From assembly GCF_003576645.1 (NCBI RefSeq), contig NC_044924.1, forward strand, positions 27,726,556 through 27,790,555: a stretch of DNA of 64,000 nt, read 5' to 3'. Under the pieces are notes generated by a model, which was given only the letters and a program-made list of their open reading frames with translations, was not told the DNA's origin and did no database searches. A program made the translations under genes and the position numbers. The stretch comes from Ipomoea triloba (taxonomy: Eukaryota; Streptophyta; Magnoliopsida; Solanales; Convolvulaceae). Positions 35,241 to 46,078 of the stretch are shown piece by piece; position 1 is the stretch's first letter; each line of letters begins with the position of its first letter.

Positions 35241-35376
35241 TGTGTCAATACCTTATTCAATTTTCCAAGAAAACAGTTGAGGAGCCGTTGTTCAAACCCA
35301 TAGGAATTTGAAAATTCAAATCAGTCCGGCGAACAACGAACACTGAGCTGGAAACGACGGGGAAGTAGAAGGGCCG

Positions 35377-36993
35377 ATGCTGAAGCTAACTATGGAGAAG
35401 GGGCCGCTAGCCGGCCAAGCCGTTGAATTGAAACCCGGAATTTCCGTTCGGGTCGGCCGGGTTGTACGGGGAAACAATCTCACCATTCAAGATTCCGGCA
35501 TCTCCTCCAAACACCTCACCATCGAATTCAACTCCTCCGACGGCGGGAAATGGTTCATCCGCGACCTCGGATCCTCAAACGGCACCTTTCTCAACGACGG
35601 CAAGCTCGATCCGTCCTGCCCCGCTTGCCTCTCCGACTGTGACGTCATCAAAATCGGCGAGCTAACTTCTATCAAGGTTCAGATAGGAGATGCCGCCCGC
35701 GCTCGTACTAGGTCAAGGCGAAACGCCGGTAGGAAAGCGGCAACTGACGCCGCAATAAGCGATGCGGCGGCGGAGAATTGCGAATTAGGGTTAGTGAGTG
35801 AAGATGACAACCGCGCATCTTCTAGGCCAAGGCGAAACCCTAGGAGGAAAGCGGCCACAGACACCACAACAAGCGATGACGGAAATGCGGCAGTGAAATG
35901 TGAATTAGGGTTAGTGAGTGAAGATGCCAACCGCGCATCTTCTAGGCCAAGGCGAAACCCTAGGAGTAAAGCAGCCACAGACACCGCAACAGCCGACGAC
36001 GGCGATGCGGCTGAGAAATGTGAATTAGGGCGAGTGGATGAAGAATTGGGGAATAATAACAAGGGGAAGACGGGGAGGCCTCCTCGTCCTCGTACTCGGA
36101 CTCAGGCTCAGAGGGACAGTGAAAGCGTCAAGGCCGAACTTCAACCTGAGGGTACTGGATTGGAAAATGCAGGCATTAGTATGACAAGGAGCTCGAGCAA
36201 GGCAGAGAATTTCGATGGTGGGGCTTCTCAGGTTGAAACTGATGACATTGAGATAGTAGAGAATTCGAGTGCCATTGAAACAGTGGCACAATTTGCAGAT
36301 GAAAATGGTGATCAAAGAAGGACTAGGAATGCCCGGGGGAGAGGAAGAGGAAGAGGAAACAGGGAACTAAGAAACCTTGTTCCAATTGAGCAGCCTCTGA
36401 CGAAGCCAAAAAGGGTCACCAGAAGCAAAAAACAGATCAATTTACAGGCAGAGAGTGTTACCACGGAAGAAGAGGAGGGAGCAGCAAAAATGTCAATATC
36501 TAAGGAGCACGCACAATGTAAAGTTGAGGCAATTCGGAGCATGGAGGAGGAACGGCAAGTGGAAGGATATAATGCAGTGGAGGAGCTGGTGAATCTCAGA
36601 GAAGAAGGTAACAACGGTGTATTAAATACCTCTGGTGCAAACAAGGACAAAAATGGTGTTTTGGAGCGAGCTAAATGTCAAGATGAATCAATTCAGCATA
36701 TGGAGGAGGATGGGCAAGTAGAAGGGAATCATACAGTGGAGGAGCAGCTAACTTTTGAGGAAGAAGCCTGCCAAGGTTTACCCAATGTGTCCGGTGGAAA
36801 CATGGGCAAACCTGATGTTGAAGAAGTGAACTTGGAAATTTTGACTCTAGGAGAGTGGCTCGATTATTTGGAGATTTATGTCCCAAAACAAATAATTGAT
36901 GTCACAGAGGAGATGATATTGGAAATGAGAAAAAAGGCCGAGAAATTGCAAGAATTTATGCTGCATCAGAAGAACGCCAAGGAGAACACGTAG
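35377..36993 (+). CDS. FHA domain-containing nuclear protein, 538 aa
   Basis: Intact intronless frame. Residues 1-105 form an FHA domain, a phosphothreonine-binding module: G27-R28, S43-S44-K-H46 and S66-S67-N68-G69-T70 are the binding-site residues. Residues 109-224 contain three imperfect copies of a 37-40-residue repeat (RASSRPRRNPRRKAATD then CELGLVSED), basic then acidic. KTGRPPRPRTR near 231 is AT-hook-like and RGRGRGRG lies near 328. Two further acidic repeats follow (EEERQVEGYNAVEELV and EEDGQVEGNHTVEEQL). The C-terminus (LGEWLDYLEIYVPKQIID) is a small conserved-looking segment. It resembles small plant FHA proteins of the Arabidopsis At4g14490 kind, whose role is unknown. Chromatin or DNA-damage signalling is only an inference from domain and charge. 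A poly(A)-like AATAAT-poor 3' region follows. The ATG chosen gives the full FHA. Confidence 0.9.
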   Translation: MLKLTMEKGPLAGQAVELKPGISVRVGRVVRGNNLTIQDSGISSKHLTIEFNSSDGGKWFIRDLGSSNGTFLNDGKLDPSCPACLSDCDVIKIGELTSIKVQIGDAARARTRSRRNAGRKAATDAAISDAAAENCELGLVSEDDNRASSRPRRNPRRKAATDTTTSDDGNAAVKCELGLVSEDANRASSRPRRNPRSKAATDTATADDGDAAEKCELGRVDEELGNNNKGKTGRPPRPRTRTQAQRDSESVKAELQPEGTGLENAGISMTRSSSKAENFDGGASQVETDDIEIVENSSAIETVAQFADENGDQRRTRNARGRGRGRGNRELRNLVPIEQPLTKPKRVTRSKKQINLQAESVTTEEEEGAAKMSISKEHAQCKVEAIRSMEEERQVEGYNAVEELVNLREEGNNGVLNTSGANKDKNGVLERAKCQDESIQHMEEDGQVEGNHTVEEQLTFEEEACQGLPNVSGGNMGKPDVEEVNLEILTLGEWLDYLEIYVPKQIIDVTEEMILEMRKKAEKLQEFMLHQKNAKENT

Positions 36994-37330
36994 CAGTTAT
37001 GGAGTAGACTGCATATCACGGTGGTTGGTAAATGCGTTTTAAATTTAACATGGACATATTAGATCTTAATTCAAATGTGTCATGCTCATAGGATTATCTT
37101 CTTATAATCCTTTGATTCACTTTACGCCCAGTGTTTGTTCTCCTATTTGTACTTGGTAACAAAAACTTTTGTATTTTAACCATTGTCCTATATACATTGT
37201 CTTTCTCTCAAAATGCTCTAAGCTTAAATTGTTACCAAAAAAAAAAAAAAGAAGAAAAAAAGAAGAAAACAGTTGAGAATTCACAAATGGTGTGGATAGC
37301 TTATTCAATTTCCCAAAAACACATCTGAAC
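36994..37330. other. 3' region of the FHA gene
   Basis: No second gene. It carries a purine run (AAAAAAAAAAAAAGAAGAAAAAAAGAAG, about 37240-37267) that may mark a retroposed 3' end or a microsatellite. Confidence 0.5.
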
Positions 37331-37560
37331 ATGACAATTGGTATGGGCCACATTCTCCCTGTGCTAAGCAAGGACTCAGGAGATCTTTTTCAAGAACACA
37401 CAGAGAAAGTGAAGTGTCTAAGGGGCATTTTGCAGTTTATTTTGGGGAAGGGAAGAGAAGGAATTTGTCATTCCAGTTTGATAAGGACCCTTCACTGAAT
37501 TTGGATTCGATCATCCAATGGGTGGACTCACAATACCTTGTATGGAGGATACCTTCTAAC
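37331..37560 (+). pseudogene. SAUR: SAUR pseudogene (95-aa class)
   Basis: Begins MTIGMGHIL like the intact SAUR at 48306 (MAIGMRHIF). It shifts frame at once, continues as KQ-SRRSFSR-like text, then SKGHFAVYFGEGKRRN in another frame, and ends with [14 protein letters not shown], which is the '[15 protein letters not shown]' DNA read out of frame. Part of the middle, from LKDPSFQ to EEEF, is deleted. It lies about 6 kb outside the main SAUR cluster. Dead, but good evidence that the cluster once reached here. Confidence 0.85.
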
Positions 37561-38469
37561 AGCAAAAATGTTAAGTACATAGAAACAGAGAAGGAGAAGT
37601 GCGTTTCTTTCCATCCATAAAGGCAATTTCATCAACCATAAATTAGAGGTGTCAGAGCAGCATCAGAGTTACGTTACTTGTGCTTAGCAACAATCATCTT
37701 CACCTTCTAATTTGCTGCAATCATCACACACCAATCCCCGTCGCAGGACGTCCCCATTGCAAGCTGCCCGCCCTTTGCTTACTGTTGTAGCCTGTAGGTC
37801 ATCCCTCACTAGTTGTTCATTGGCCATTTGCCGCTCGCCAAATCTAATAAGGTATTAATTTGTGATTTTGTTTGTATAAATCTACCTTTTGTGAATTTAT
37901 ATCAATTATTTTTAATTTTCAATGTTTCTGGTTCTAGAATTATATATGCTACTACATGAATGTGTTTGTTTGGTAGTCTTTTGTAGCAATTGCATTCAAG
38001 GTGTTTGTCATCTTGTTTTTGAGCTGAAGTTTAAATGTGTTTTGAATAGTGTGTGTTTGCTACTAATGATGAGATGTACTAGCATTTCAGAGGCTGAAAT
38101 TGTAGTTGGGTAAAGGTTTCCACTATCCAGACTATAGAATTGTGAAATCTGCTTATGCATTGATTTAATATTTTTATTGCTTCAGGCCACGTACAAGAAT
38201 ATGCAGAACTTTTAGATTGCTGCTGTTGTACCTAGATTACTCTGTTTTTACATACTTCAGTTAAGCTGTTTTAGTCCTTTTTAGTTTCATTCATTCGTGA
38301 AGTTGAGAGTTGGTATTTATCCATGGAATACTCACATTTATGTGATCATAAGCAGCTGAATTGGCTCACATTTATGATATGTGCTCTTAGAGTAATGATG
38401 ACTTTGGAGCTACTGCCTACATATAACTGAATTTCAGTGCTTAATGTAATTTTTGATTAAACCTTGCAG

Positions 38470-38688
38470 CAACAGTGTAGCTGTGAGCGGCATGGAAGCT
38501 GAGAAAGTTTTGATGGATTACTACATTCCTGATTACATACTTTTGCCCAGAATAGAAGTAACTGTGAATCATGACTTACCTGCTTGACCTGTCAAAGTGC
38601 TTATCAATTTTAAAAGTGGTGGCCAGCTTGGGGGTGAACTTCTGTTGACATATCGCACTCTTCTCAACCAAAATCAGGTCCATTTATT

Positions 38689-38726
<38 letters not shown>

Positions 38727-39524
38727 TGACTCTTGTTTTCTCTTAAATGTGTCAAAAATTCAGGAATTAGTTTATTGACTATTAAAAACCTTGACAATTC
38801 ATGAAAGCTTTAGCAAACTAATTTTTGTTCAGGGTTATGACTTGCAAGAAGGACTCCCGACAAGGTCCGACACCAGGTTTATTCCAACTTGGAAAAGCAT
38901 AAGCAAAATGGAGATAGCTAGTCTTTGGAAATTGATAAAAGACTGAGAATCATTGTGAGTCAAGTCAGTAGTTTGTTGGTCCTTATGACTTGTTCTGTTC
39001 TATGTATCTTATATTGACTTGGTAAAATAGGTTGCAGGCGGGGATGAAACCACTAGCTAGCTTCTTGGAGTGGTTTCAGATCTTAAAATAGCTTGTTTAT
39101 ACTTCACAGTGGAAAAAATCTTGGTACAGACTGCAGTTCTCTGTGAAAGCCTTCTTGGATCAAGTAAGGAATGCAAAAGAGATGAGAGTTGACAGGTAAA
39201 ATGTTTTATTCTCTAGAGGAACAAATAGACAATTGTCGCACATTATTGACCGTTCAAATTGGTTTTGGGGGATAATAGCGAAATGTTTTAGCTAAGATAG
39301 TAAAATTTTGTCTCACCAGACTTACCCATATATTCTTTTGTGGTTCAATTCAAACTGAAATTTCATGAGTTGAAATTACATAATTGTCTTCTTGTTTCAG
39401 CTGGCATATTCTTATGTGAATGAGGGCTCCTATTGAAGGTTCTTGTGACCCTATTGCGCCTCTTGAGCTGCCACATTCAATGCATGTGTTTAAGGGGGCG
39501 TCTCAAGCAGATGCATTAAATGAG
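38470..39524 (+). pseudogene. diacylglycerol kinase pseudogene with retained introns
   Basis: Four exon remnants with splice sites in place: 38470-38677 ([36 protein letters not shown]), 38833-38954 (DLQEG-like start, KHKQNGD, RLRII), 39031-39195 (VAGGDETTS, LLGVVSDLK, then FLDQVRNAKEMRVD in a shifted frame) and 39401-39524 (WHILM, stop, MRAPIEGSCDPIAPLELPHSMH). This is the DAGK catalytic domain of plant diacylglycerol kinases, which make phosphatidic acid. The nucleotide-binding GGDGT is GGDET here, the GTGNN segment is deleted, and stops occur after HDLPA and in exon 4. Retained introns show it arose by DNA duplication, not by retroposition. No continuation was recognised beyond 39524. Confidence 0.7.
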
Positions 39525-41220
39525 GTAACAAGTTTATTATATCCTCTTAGAGCTTACTTCTCATGGCACTAATTTGAATTGCTGTAAATATAAATTTTGA
39601 GGTAAGTGCAAATAAAATGTTTTTAATTGTACTTAATTACAGCTGCTATGATCTTTTCTCCTAGAGTAGACTCAAATATAGCACTTCTAAATGATAATGG
39701 CTCAGTATGCAGAAAGAGATGGTTAACTCAATATCAGCTTAATATGTCATTTTTAAAGATCTTGGCTGTGTAGTTTTAGAAATAAATGAAACTAATGTAT
39801 TTAAGTTTCACTATGATAGTTAAAGCTTATATTAATGTATTTGTTTTCTTAACACCATTAACATTGCTAAAAGGAACAACGCAAATTAATTTCTTAGTGT
39901 TGTAGGTCCTTGCTTCTATTCTAGGATGGAAAGACATAATTACTAGGGGATTGTAGAGGGGATGAAGCTAGATAGGGGATACATCTCTCCATATTTCATT
40001 ACAAACCAGAAGAACAGAAATGTGTAAGTTTTCATGGTTGGTATACTATTGCAATTATTATTTACATGCAAAACATAATTCTTCATAAATACTTGCTTAC
40101 AACTCTATTGTGAAAATCTCAAGCATAAATGCTATTGTCAAAATCTTGGAGTTGGCTTTGAAGGTACTGTTCTTTTCTCAAATTCTTGATAATGATATAT
40201 ATAGGCTTAGTGTAAGTTGCCTTGGAGATTTATGCCTTACTCCATAGAAAAATGGTATAGAGAGCTATGGTTCAGATTTTGACACTTATAAAACTTACTA
40301 GTTTTTCTTATGCAAAAATAGGTGCCCAATATTTATATTTTATATTAAAATTTTAAATTTATTTAGATTTATATATTTGAATTATTATAAATAATAATAA
40401 TATTGTAAAATATTTTTATAAATTTTATATTTATATTTTAGGAAATAACTAGCATACAACTCCAATATATAATGTGTATATTATTATTATTATTATTAAA
40501 GAAGATAAGAAAATTATAATGTGTATATATATTATTATTATTGAAGAAAATAAGAAAATATATGGTGGATGCATGTGGATGGTAACAATAGTGGAAAAAT
40601 TAATGAAGTTATAACGGTAGGGATATGTTTGTCCAAAATATTGTAAAATACAACTTTTATAGCATAACGTATAAAAAAGCTTAACGGAAAAAACGGACAT
40701 AAATGAAGGGTATAACCTAATTCATTCACACTTATTATGTTTTTAGATTAAGATTTATTTTATGAATTGCTTTTGCTTTTGTTAACTTCTTTTTTATATA
40801 TTAATTGATTGTAAACTACATTTTGTAATGTAGGTATCAGATTCATCAATCTTTACCGGGGAGTGGAAAGAAATATTCATCTTAAATAAAGCTGGAAATC
40901 TCTTGCATAAGAGCATCACGTTGAATGAAATACAATGTTGCGTTATATTTTTCATATAACACATACTTTTTAGTTATAAATGGAATTTAATTAATATGTA
41001 GACTATTGTGTTTGAATATTGTTAAATGTTACTCGTATTATTTGACAAGTATTATTTACAATTGATTTTTTTAATATGTAGAATTGATTTTCTTTTAATA
41101 TGTAAACTTCCTTGAATATTGATAAACATTAGTATTTGGAAATACAAGTTACATTTGATTTTCTTCTAAATTAAATGTGTATTTATTTGTGTTTGCAACG
41201 CACATATGAAAGTAGAGGTT
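39525..41220. other. AT-rich DNA without a gene
   Basis: No further kinase exon could be recognised; a short text at 39920-39970 after CTATTCTAG might be a decayed exon. Positions 40380-40560 hold (TTA)n-like runs. Minus-strand frames at 40449-40729 are low-complexity. Confidence 0.45.
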
Positions 41221-41224
41221 TACA

Positions 41225-41690
41225 ACAAAAGTAATTTAATGGCAATTACAAATTTTAGTAGCAATCACTATTAGATGAGAAAATACAAAAAGGAAATAAA
41301 AATATATTTTAGTGACACTTATAAAACTGCCACTAATAATACTAAAATTAAAAAGTATTCTTTTATTAACGACACTTAATAACCGTTGCAAAAATTTAAA
41401 GTAAATATTAAATAAATATTTAAAATCGGCGCTAAAGTTGTAAATATTAAATAAATATTAGCGGTGGTTTTAACCTTCGCTAAAATTTAAAGTAAATATT
41501 AAAGAAATATTAGGGGCGGTTTTAAAACCGTCTCTTAATGCATTCAAAACCGCCGCGAAATAAGTTTCCCATTAATTCTCGCGGTTGTAGAAAACTGCCG
41601 CTAAATCCTTCGCGACACACTATTTAGTCACGGTTAATAACCGTCGGGAAACACAATAGTGGCGGTTACAACCGCCGCTAAACATGAAAA
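41225..41690. mobile_element. repeat with TTTTAGCGGCGGTT motifs (CACTA-like subterminal DNA)
   Basis: Many copies of GGCGGTT / AACCGCC in both orientations (GGCGGTTTTAAAACCG, GCGGTTACAACCGCCGC), spaced by AAATATTAAATAAATATT. Such motif arrays are typical of the subterminal regions of plant CACTA elements. No CACTA terminus was found at the edges. Confidence 0.4.
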
Positions 41691-41873
41691 TATTAACTGA
41701 ATAAATTAAATGCTCATATATTTAACTTTTCAAGAATTTTTAAAAAAATTGAAACTCTCCTCTATAATAATTTAAAAATTAATTTTACAATTTAACTGAG
41801 TGTATCTTGGTGAGTATTTAGAGAAGAATGTTGCAAAATTTACACAATAATTTTTAAAAGTTAAGTTTTAAAC

Positions 41874-41934
<61 letters not shown>

Positions 41935-41990
41935 CAATGTTTCTATCACATCAAAATTAATGATTCTATCACCAAATATGTAAAATAAAA
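41690..41990. repeat. FHA gene upstream block, copy 2 (no gene)
   Basis: Duplicate of 34970-35240, interrupted by a (TA)n run at 41877-41932. The block is followed not by the FHA gene but by unrelated AT-rich sequence. Confidence 0.85.
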
Positions 41991-42542
41991 CATAGGGCAT
42001 AACATTTTTTTTTTGGTTTCATATGATTGATATTATTTCCAAATGAGTCTTTTGCATGACAAGTTCCTAATGTATGTTTGAATGTTGTTATATTTGTTCC
42101 TTCACAATATCTCAATGATATACAACAGAATTTCATTATAAATTCAGTTTATTTAGCAAAATAAAATCAACTAAAATAATTGTGTTGGTTACTTTAGTTA
42201 TATGTTATGTTATATCTTATTTGCAATATTCTTTTCACACTCAGATAGATGAACAAAATTAACAAAGCACAACAACCTTGAGATATTGGAAGATACCAAA
42301 CTGTTTTAAGGTAAAAATATTTTCAATATAAATATTTATTTATCTCTCAACTTTTTCTTTGCAAGGAGAAATCCAAATTACTTTACAAATTTCTACCACT
42401 TAAATTGTTTTATTTTCTACCATCTTTATGATGATAAGTAAAAAATATATATAAATTAACAAATTCATTTTTAGATAAATTAAAAGTAATTACTTCTGTT
42501 TTTATTTTTTTTAATCATTATGTTAATGCCATTGCTAAACAA

Positions 42543-42874
42543 GTGGTACTGGCAGAAAATAGCAAGACTCTGGATCTGAGTGTACTAATGTTAGAAGAGA
42601 TGATTATGGCATTCAAAACATTTAGCAATGTCTCCGATGATGACAATGACTGTGACCAGGAGATCATCTACAGAGGCACCAACCGCACCATGAGGATGAA
42701 TCGGAAGAGTAAGAGGAAGGACAAAAAAAAAAACAGATATAGCTTATAATAGCAGCATCAGCTTTATGAGGTATTCCTAAATTTAATCTCGTCTCAAGCT
42801 AAATGGCAAAGAACATTAATCAGCTAGATAAGCGGGTAGCTGAATTGAAGCATCATCTTAAACTGCAACATTGA
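42543..42874 (+). other. possible small gene fragment, unassigned
   Basis: A 68-codon frame at 42543-42749 (VLMLEEMIMAFKTFSN, VSDDDNDCDQEIIYRG, then basic MRMNRKSKRKDKKK) has an even codon use, GC above its surroundings and an acidic-then-basic layout. At 42803-42874 a 23-codon frame MAKNINQLDKRVAELKHHLK looks like a coiled coil. Together they may be two exons of a gene relic. I do not recognise a family. Confidence 0.25.
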
Positions 42875-42902
42875 GGCTTTATTTTATTAGTGCCATTTTC
42901 TG

Positions 42903-42907
<5 letters not shown>

Positions 42908-42943
<36 letters not shown>
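42908..42943. repeat. (AT)n microsatellite
   Basis: Eighteen or so AT dinucleotides; a second long (TA)n run is at 41877-41932. Confidence 0.95.
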
Positions 42944-42950
<7 letters not shown>

Positions 42951-43731
42951 TAATAAAGACAAGAAATTCCAAAGGTTTTGACTTTGTCAACAATGTCACT
43001 ACACTTTAATCAACATGTTTCCACACTTTTTGACTAGTTTGTATATATGTCACAGTGCTAATGGAGGATACACAAATATTTGGATGTAAATGTATTTTAT
43101 GTAAATATTTATTTAATTTTGAACAATTTCTTCACTAGAAATTGAATTTCAAATCTTTTGTAAAATCTTTCCTAAGTTTAAAATTATTTATGTCAATCAA
43201 AAAAAAATACTGACGCTACTCCCCGACACCGTACCGGTGCTATTTGAAGAATTGATTTTAATTTAGTGGTGGTGGTGTATGAGATGATATCCTCACATCA
43301 AATATCGTCTTTTAAGGAGTGGATCAAAATGGTGCCAATGCAAGTAGAGAGTTAACTAAACAGAGAAAATGTTGAGTGGTTGGAAACTAGTTCTAACAAT
43401 TTGGTTGAGCAATGTGATAAGAACAATTAAATAATAACAGGTAATGAAAAATAGAAGTAATAAAGAAAACGGTTTGGACTAAGCCAACCCTTGCATAGTT
43501 GCTATGAGTGCCTTAAGGTTAGGGATCATGCAAAGGCAGGCTTAGCAAGGATAAGGAAAATGCAACAAAGATGTTAATTAATTAATGTCATTTCCATGGC
43601 CATTGGACTACCAATTAGCAATGAATCTCACTCCCATGACAATCCAGATATACATGTCTTGGATTTCTGTACATGATGTATCGAGCTAGAGCTAAGTTCC
43701 TTGTCTACAAAAATGATATCACATTATTAAC
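42944..43731. other. SAUR-cluster left flank, no gene
   Basis: AT-rich DNA without frames. The last 100 bp (43650-43735: GATTTCTGTACATGATGTATCGAGCTA... GTTCCTTGTCTACAAAAATGAT) match the DNA beyond the stop codon of the minus-strand SAURs (46915-46990). Confidence 0.6.
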
Positions 43732-43734
43732 ATC

Positions 43735-45070
43735 AGCAAGCTACCAATTCTTGATTTCTCAGCCCTTCTTGGTGCTGTGAAGTTTACAGACAGTATTGAC
43801 ACCATTGATGTCTATGGCCTCTCATTTTTGAAGTTTATTCACATAGTGGTCTCCAACTTCACTGACCTTTATTCAAAATTTGTGTGGCCAGGCCAGGGTG
43901 AAAGTTCCATGTTAGCCATCAAAAAGTCTCTCCAATATTTCTCATCTCTAGGTGACTTTTCTCTTCAGCATCGATTGCTTCTTCCATTTTGTGCTCAGTT
44001 ACGAGAACATCAATACTTTGCAAATATGACAAATGGTCTTCCTCTGATGCATTTGTGAAGTAATCATCTGCTAATTCACAAGTTTAGAGTTTCCTGAGTG
44101 TCATGAATCATCCGATCCACTATTTCTTCTGCTAACCTCAAGAAGGCTAAGCCTTTAGCGTGCGCATCACTGCACATTTTTTCCACTACATCTTTTAGTT
44201 TCGAAGCTCAATTTTTTATTTTTTATTTTTTCGGATTGCCCTTTTGGAAGGTTGAATACTTGATAGAATATGCTCAACTCAATTCTTTAATAACTGATGT
44301 TCAAACTAGTTTCTAAGAAACTTGTGATGAAAACTTCATGACCATTGTTCTGAGCACTATCTCTTTGTCTAAAAAGCTGTAGATTTCTTGAACTTAAAGT
44401 CTGCTCATCTGTAAGCAGTTCATCATTCAATTCTTCAATAACTGATGTTCAAATTGCCTTTAAATAACAGTGCATTATGAACCAATCTCCCACTGAATAC
44501 AACCTGCCTAAGTTCATCATCAAGCAGAACAAGATAATATTTTCAATCACTACTTCCCAACAAAGAAGTGGCCTGGCCTCATCAGACTTCTCGTCCTTCA
44601 TTAATTTTACCCAAAATATCCACAGATGATATCTCTCCTTTATGCATCTCAAATTACAAGTTTCAAGGCTACTAACCTCATCACTTAAGTCTGCCTTTGT
44701 CACTTCAAAATCTTCAGTAAACTTCACTAGCTCATCATTTGGGAAGTGAACATCTACGATGCAACATCCTTTGTAGCATGTGACAGCCATGGAGAGGCAT
44801 CTTAGCAAGCATTGAATTGATTAATGAAATGTAACGTACCAGGACTGCATCAAATGGTCGTGTAATAGGCCCATTGCTTGGAAGTCCAAATTTTCTTCTG
44901 ACAACCTTTACAGTTGACAACAACAGCTTCTGGTCAGCCATGTGGATAGCAAAATGGCCCTTGTTATCTGCATCATCATATAGTCTTGGAAGTGAACCCC
45001 TCTTTCCTCAGATTGAAACAACTTTATGTCATCTCTTTCTCAGCTTGATGAGCTTCTTGTTATTGATCAC
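43735..45070 (-). pseudogene. SAUR: SAUR pseudogene (144-aa class) split by inserted DNA
   Basis: The 5' part (45070 down to about 44815) reads ISNKKLIKL, LYDDADNKGHFAIHMADQK, then FGLPSNGPITRPFDAVLVRY. The start codon ATG has become GTG (45068-45070 reads CAC on plus), a stop lies after LRKR, and about 20 residues are lost after DQK. The 3' tail (43735-43785) is the DNA for the last residues (LH..EG.RNQEL), out of frame. Between them lie about 1.0 kb of foreign DNA, including an exocyst-like fragment. It would pair head-to-head with the intact SAUR at 45788. Confidence 0.75.
43895..44200 (-). pseudogene. EXO84-like (exocyst) gene fragment within the SAUR pseudogene
   Basis: Minus-strand texts in two frames: KLKDVVEKMCSDAHAKGL then AFLRLAEEIVDRMIHD (about 44195-44100), followed one frame over by ELADDYFTNASEEDHLSYL and QSIDVLVTEHKMEEAIDAEEKSH (about 44065-43925). 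The series LKD-V-x(2)-C, then AFLR(I/L)-(S/A)EE, then ID-V-L-(V/L)-(T/A)EHK(M/V)EEA-(I/L)-x-AEEK resembles the N-terminal part of plant EXO84C, a vesicle-tethering exocyst subunit. Stops and frame changes make it non-functional. The neighbouring minus-strand frame 44449-44808 (119 aa) is open but matches nothing I know. Family call from memory, moderate. Confidence 0.45.
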
Positions 45071-45787
45071 GCTATTAAGTTAGGAAATATAATAGAAGAG
45101 AAACCTTAGATGTTAACTGGATTGAATTGAAGGGGCCTGATGATAAAAATGCTTATACAGAAGTTATTTATTTATAGTACTTAAAGAGGCTACGACAAGC
45201 ATTAAGTTCTTGCATAAATCAGAGAAGGCAAAACCATGTTCAACCGATTCGTATGGGGCCTTGTAGGTTCAATTACAAATATATGGGATCTGGAGTGTAG
45301 CCATATGTAGAGACATGCAAATAAGGAATCACATGGTTATGTTTCCCAATCATCACATTGATTCAAACAATGAGTTAGCTACTTTCTAAGCAAATACCAT
45401 TAACACACTTCTATCATTCTTCATCTCTCAATTGGTGGTATTCATGGAATGATAGAAGTAATTGAGCTTACCCATCTGTTCAATTTCAATGAAGCATGTA
45501 GGGAATGATGTTCAGAGACAGGTCTTTATCTACAAACTGGTTGGTAGAAATTCATTGTGATTTTTGAAGACAAAACCATGTGGTAATGTGTCTTATCATG
45601 CTAGCTGGCTGAGTGGCTTCCCTCCCATCCGAAATTCTCTTAGCCACTCAATCCCACCTCCCAAAGGGTCTATATAATCACAATTGAGTTGGTATTCACA
45701 CCACTCAATATTAGTTTCTTCCTTCACAATTGTTTCGATAGCCTCTTTGCTTCACAGTGCCTCTACTTTCAAAAGAAATATTCTAAC
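45071..45787 (+). promoter_or_regulatory. bidirectional SAUR promoter, pair 1
   Basis: 717 bp between the start of the minus pseudogene and the plus SAUR. Towards the plus gene: AGCCACTCAATCCCACCTCCCAAAGGG (about 45643-45669) directly before TCTATATAATC, the TATA box (45669-45678). The same block precedes the plus SAURs at 48306 and 50580. GTTGGTATTCACACCACTCAA follows at the likely transcript start. On the minus side the TATA-like CTATTTAAAGT of the intact minus genes is replaced by TTATTTATAGTACTTAAAGAGG. Confidence 0.6.
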
Positions 45788-46078
45788 ATGGCAATTAGTA
45801 TGGCACGCATTCTCCATGCTAAGCAAGGCCTCAGAAGGTCTTCTTCAAGAACAAACAGAGAAAGTGAGGTTCCAAAGGGGCACCTTGCAGTTTATGTTGG
45901 CGAGAGCGAAAAAAAGCGCTTTGTTATTCCAATATCATACTTGGCTGCCCCTTCATTCCAAGAATTACTTAGTCAAGCTGAGGAAGAATTCGGATTCGAT
46001 CATCCAATGGGCGGACTTACAATACCTTGTCCGGAGGAAACCTTCCTTGACATCATTTGTAGTTCAAGTAGATCTTGA
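45788..46078 (+). CDS. SAUR: SAUR small auxin-up RNA protein, 96 aa
   Basis: Intronless. MAISMARIL, then the basic-serine stretch [14 protein letters not shown] (residues 12-25), then the SAUR core: [13 protein letters not shown] (28-40), RFVIPISYL (44-52), [25 protein letters not shown] (57-81). SAURs of this class inhibit PP2C.D phosphatases, thereby raise plasma-membrane proton pump activity, and promote cell expansion; the transcript is induced by auxin and short-lived. Start at 45788 chosen by identity with the starts of the two sister genes; the longer frame from 45689 covers only leader DNA. It has APSFQ where the sisters have DPSFQ and an extra residue near the end (CSSSRS). Plus partner of a head-to-head pair whose minus member is dead. 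Confidence 0.95.
   Translation: MAISMARILHAKQGLRRSSSRTNRESEVPKGHLAVYVGESEKKRFVIPISYLAAPSFQELLSQAEEEFGFDHPMGGLTIPCPEETFLDIICSSSRS

Noticed and set aside
35679..36650. Long minus-strand frames opposite the FHA gene
   Set aside because: They mirror the repetitive, acidic coding of the FHA gene and have no family motifs.
43777..44058. 93-codon plus frame
   Set aside because: The minus strand gives EXO84-like and SAUR-like text over the same bases, so the plus frame is a shadow.
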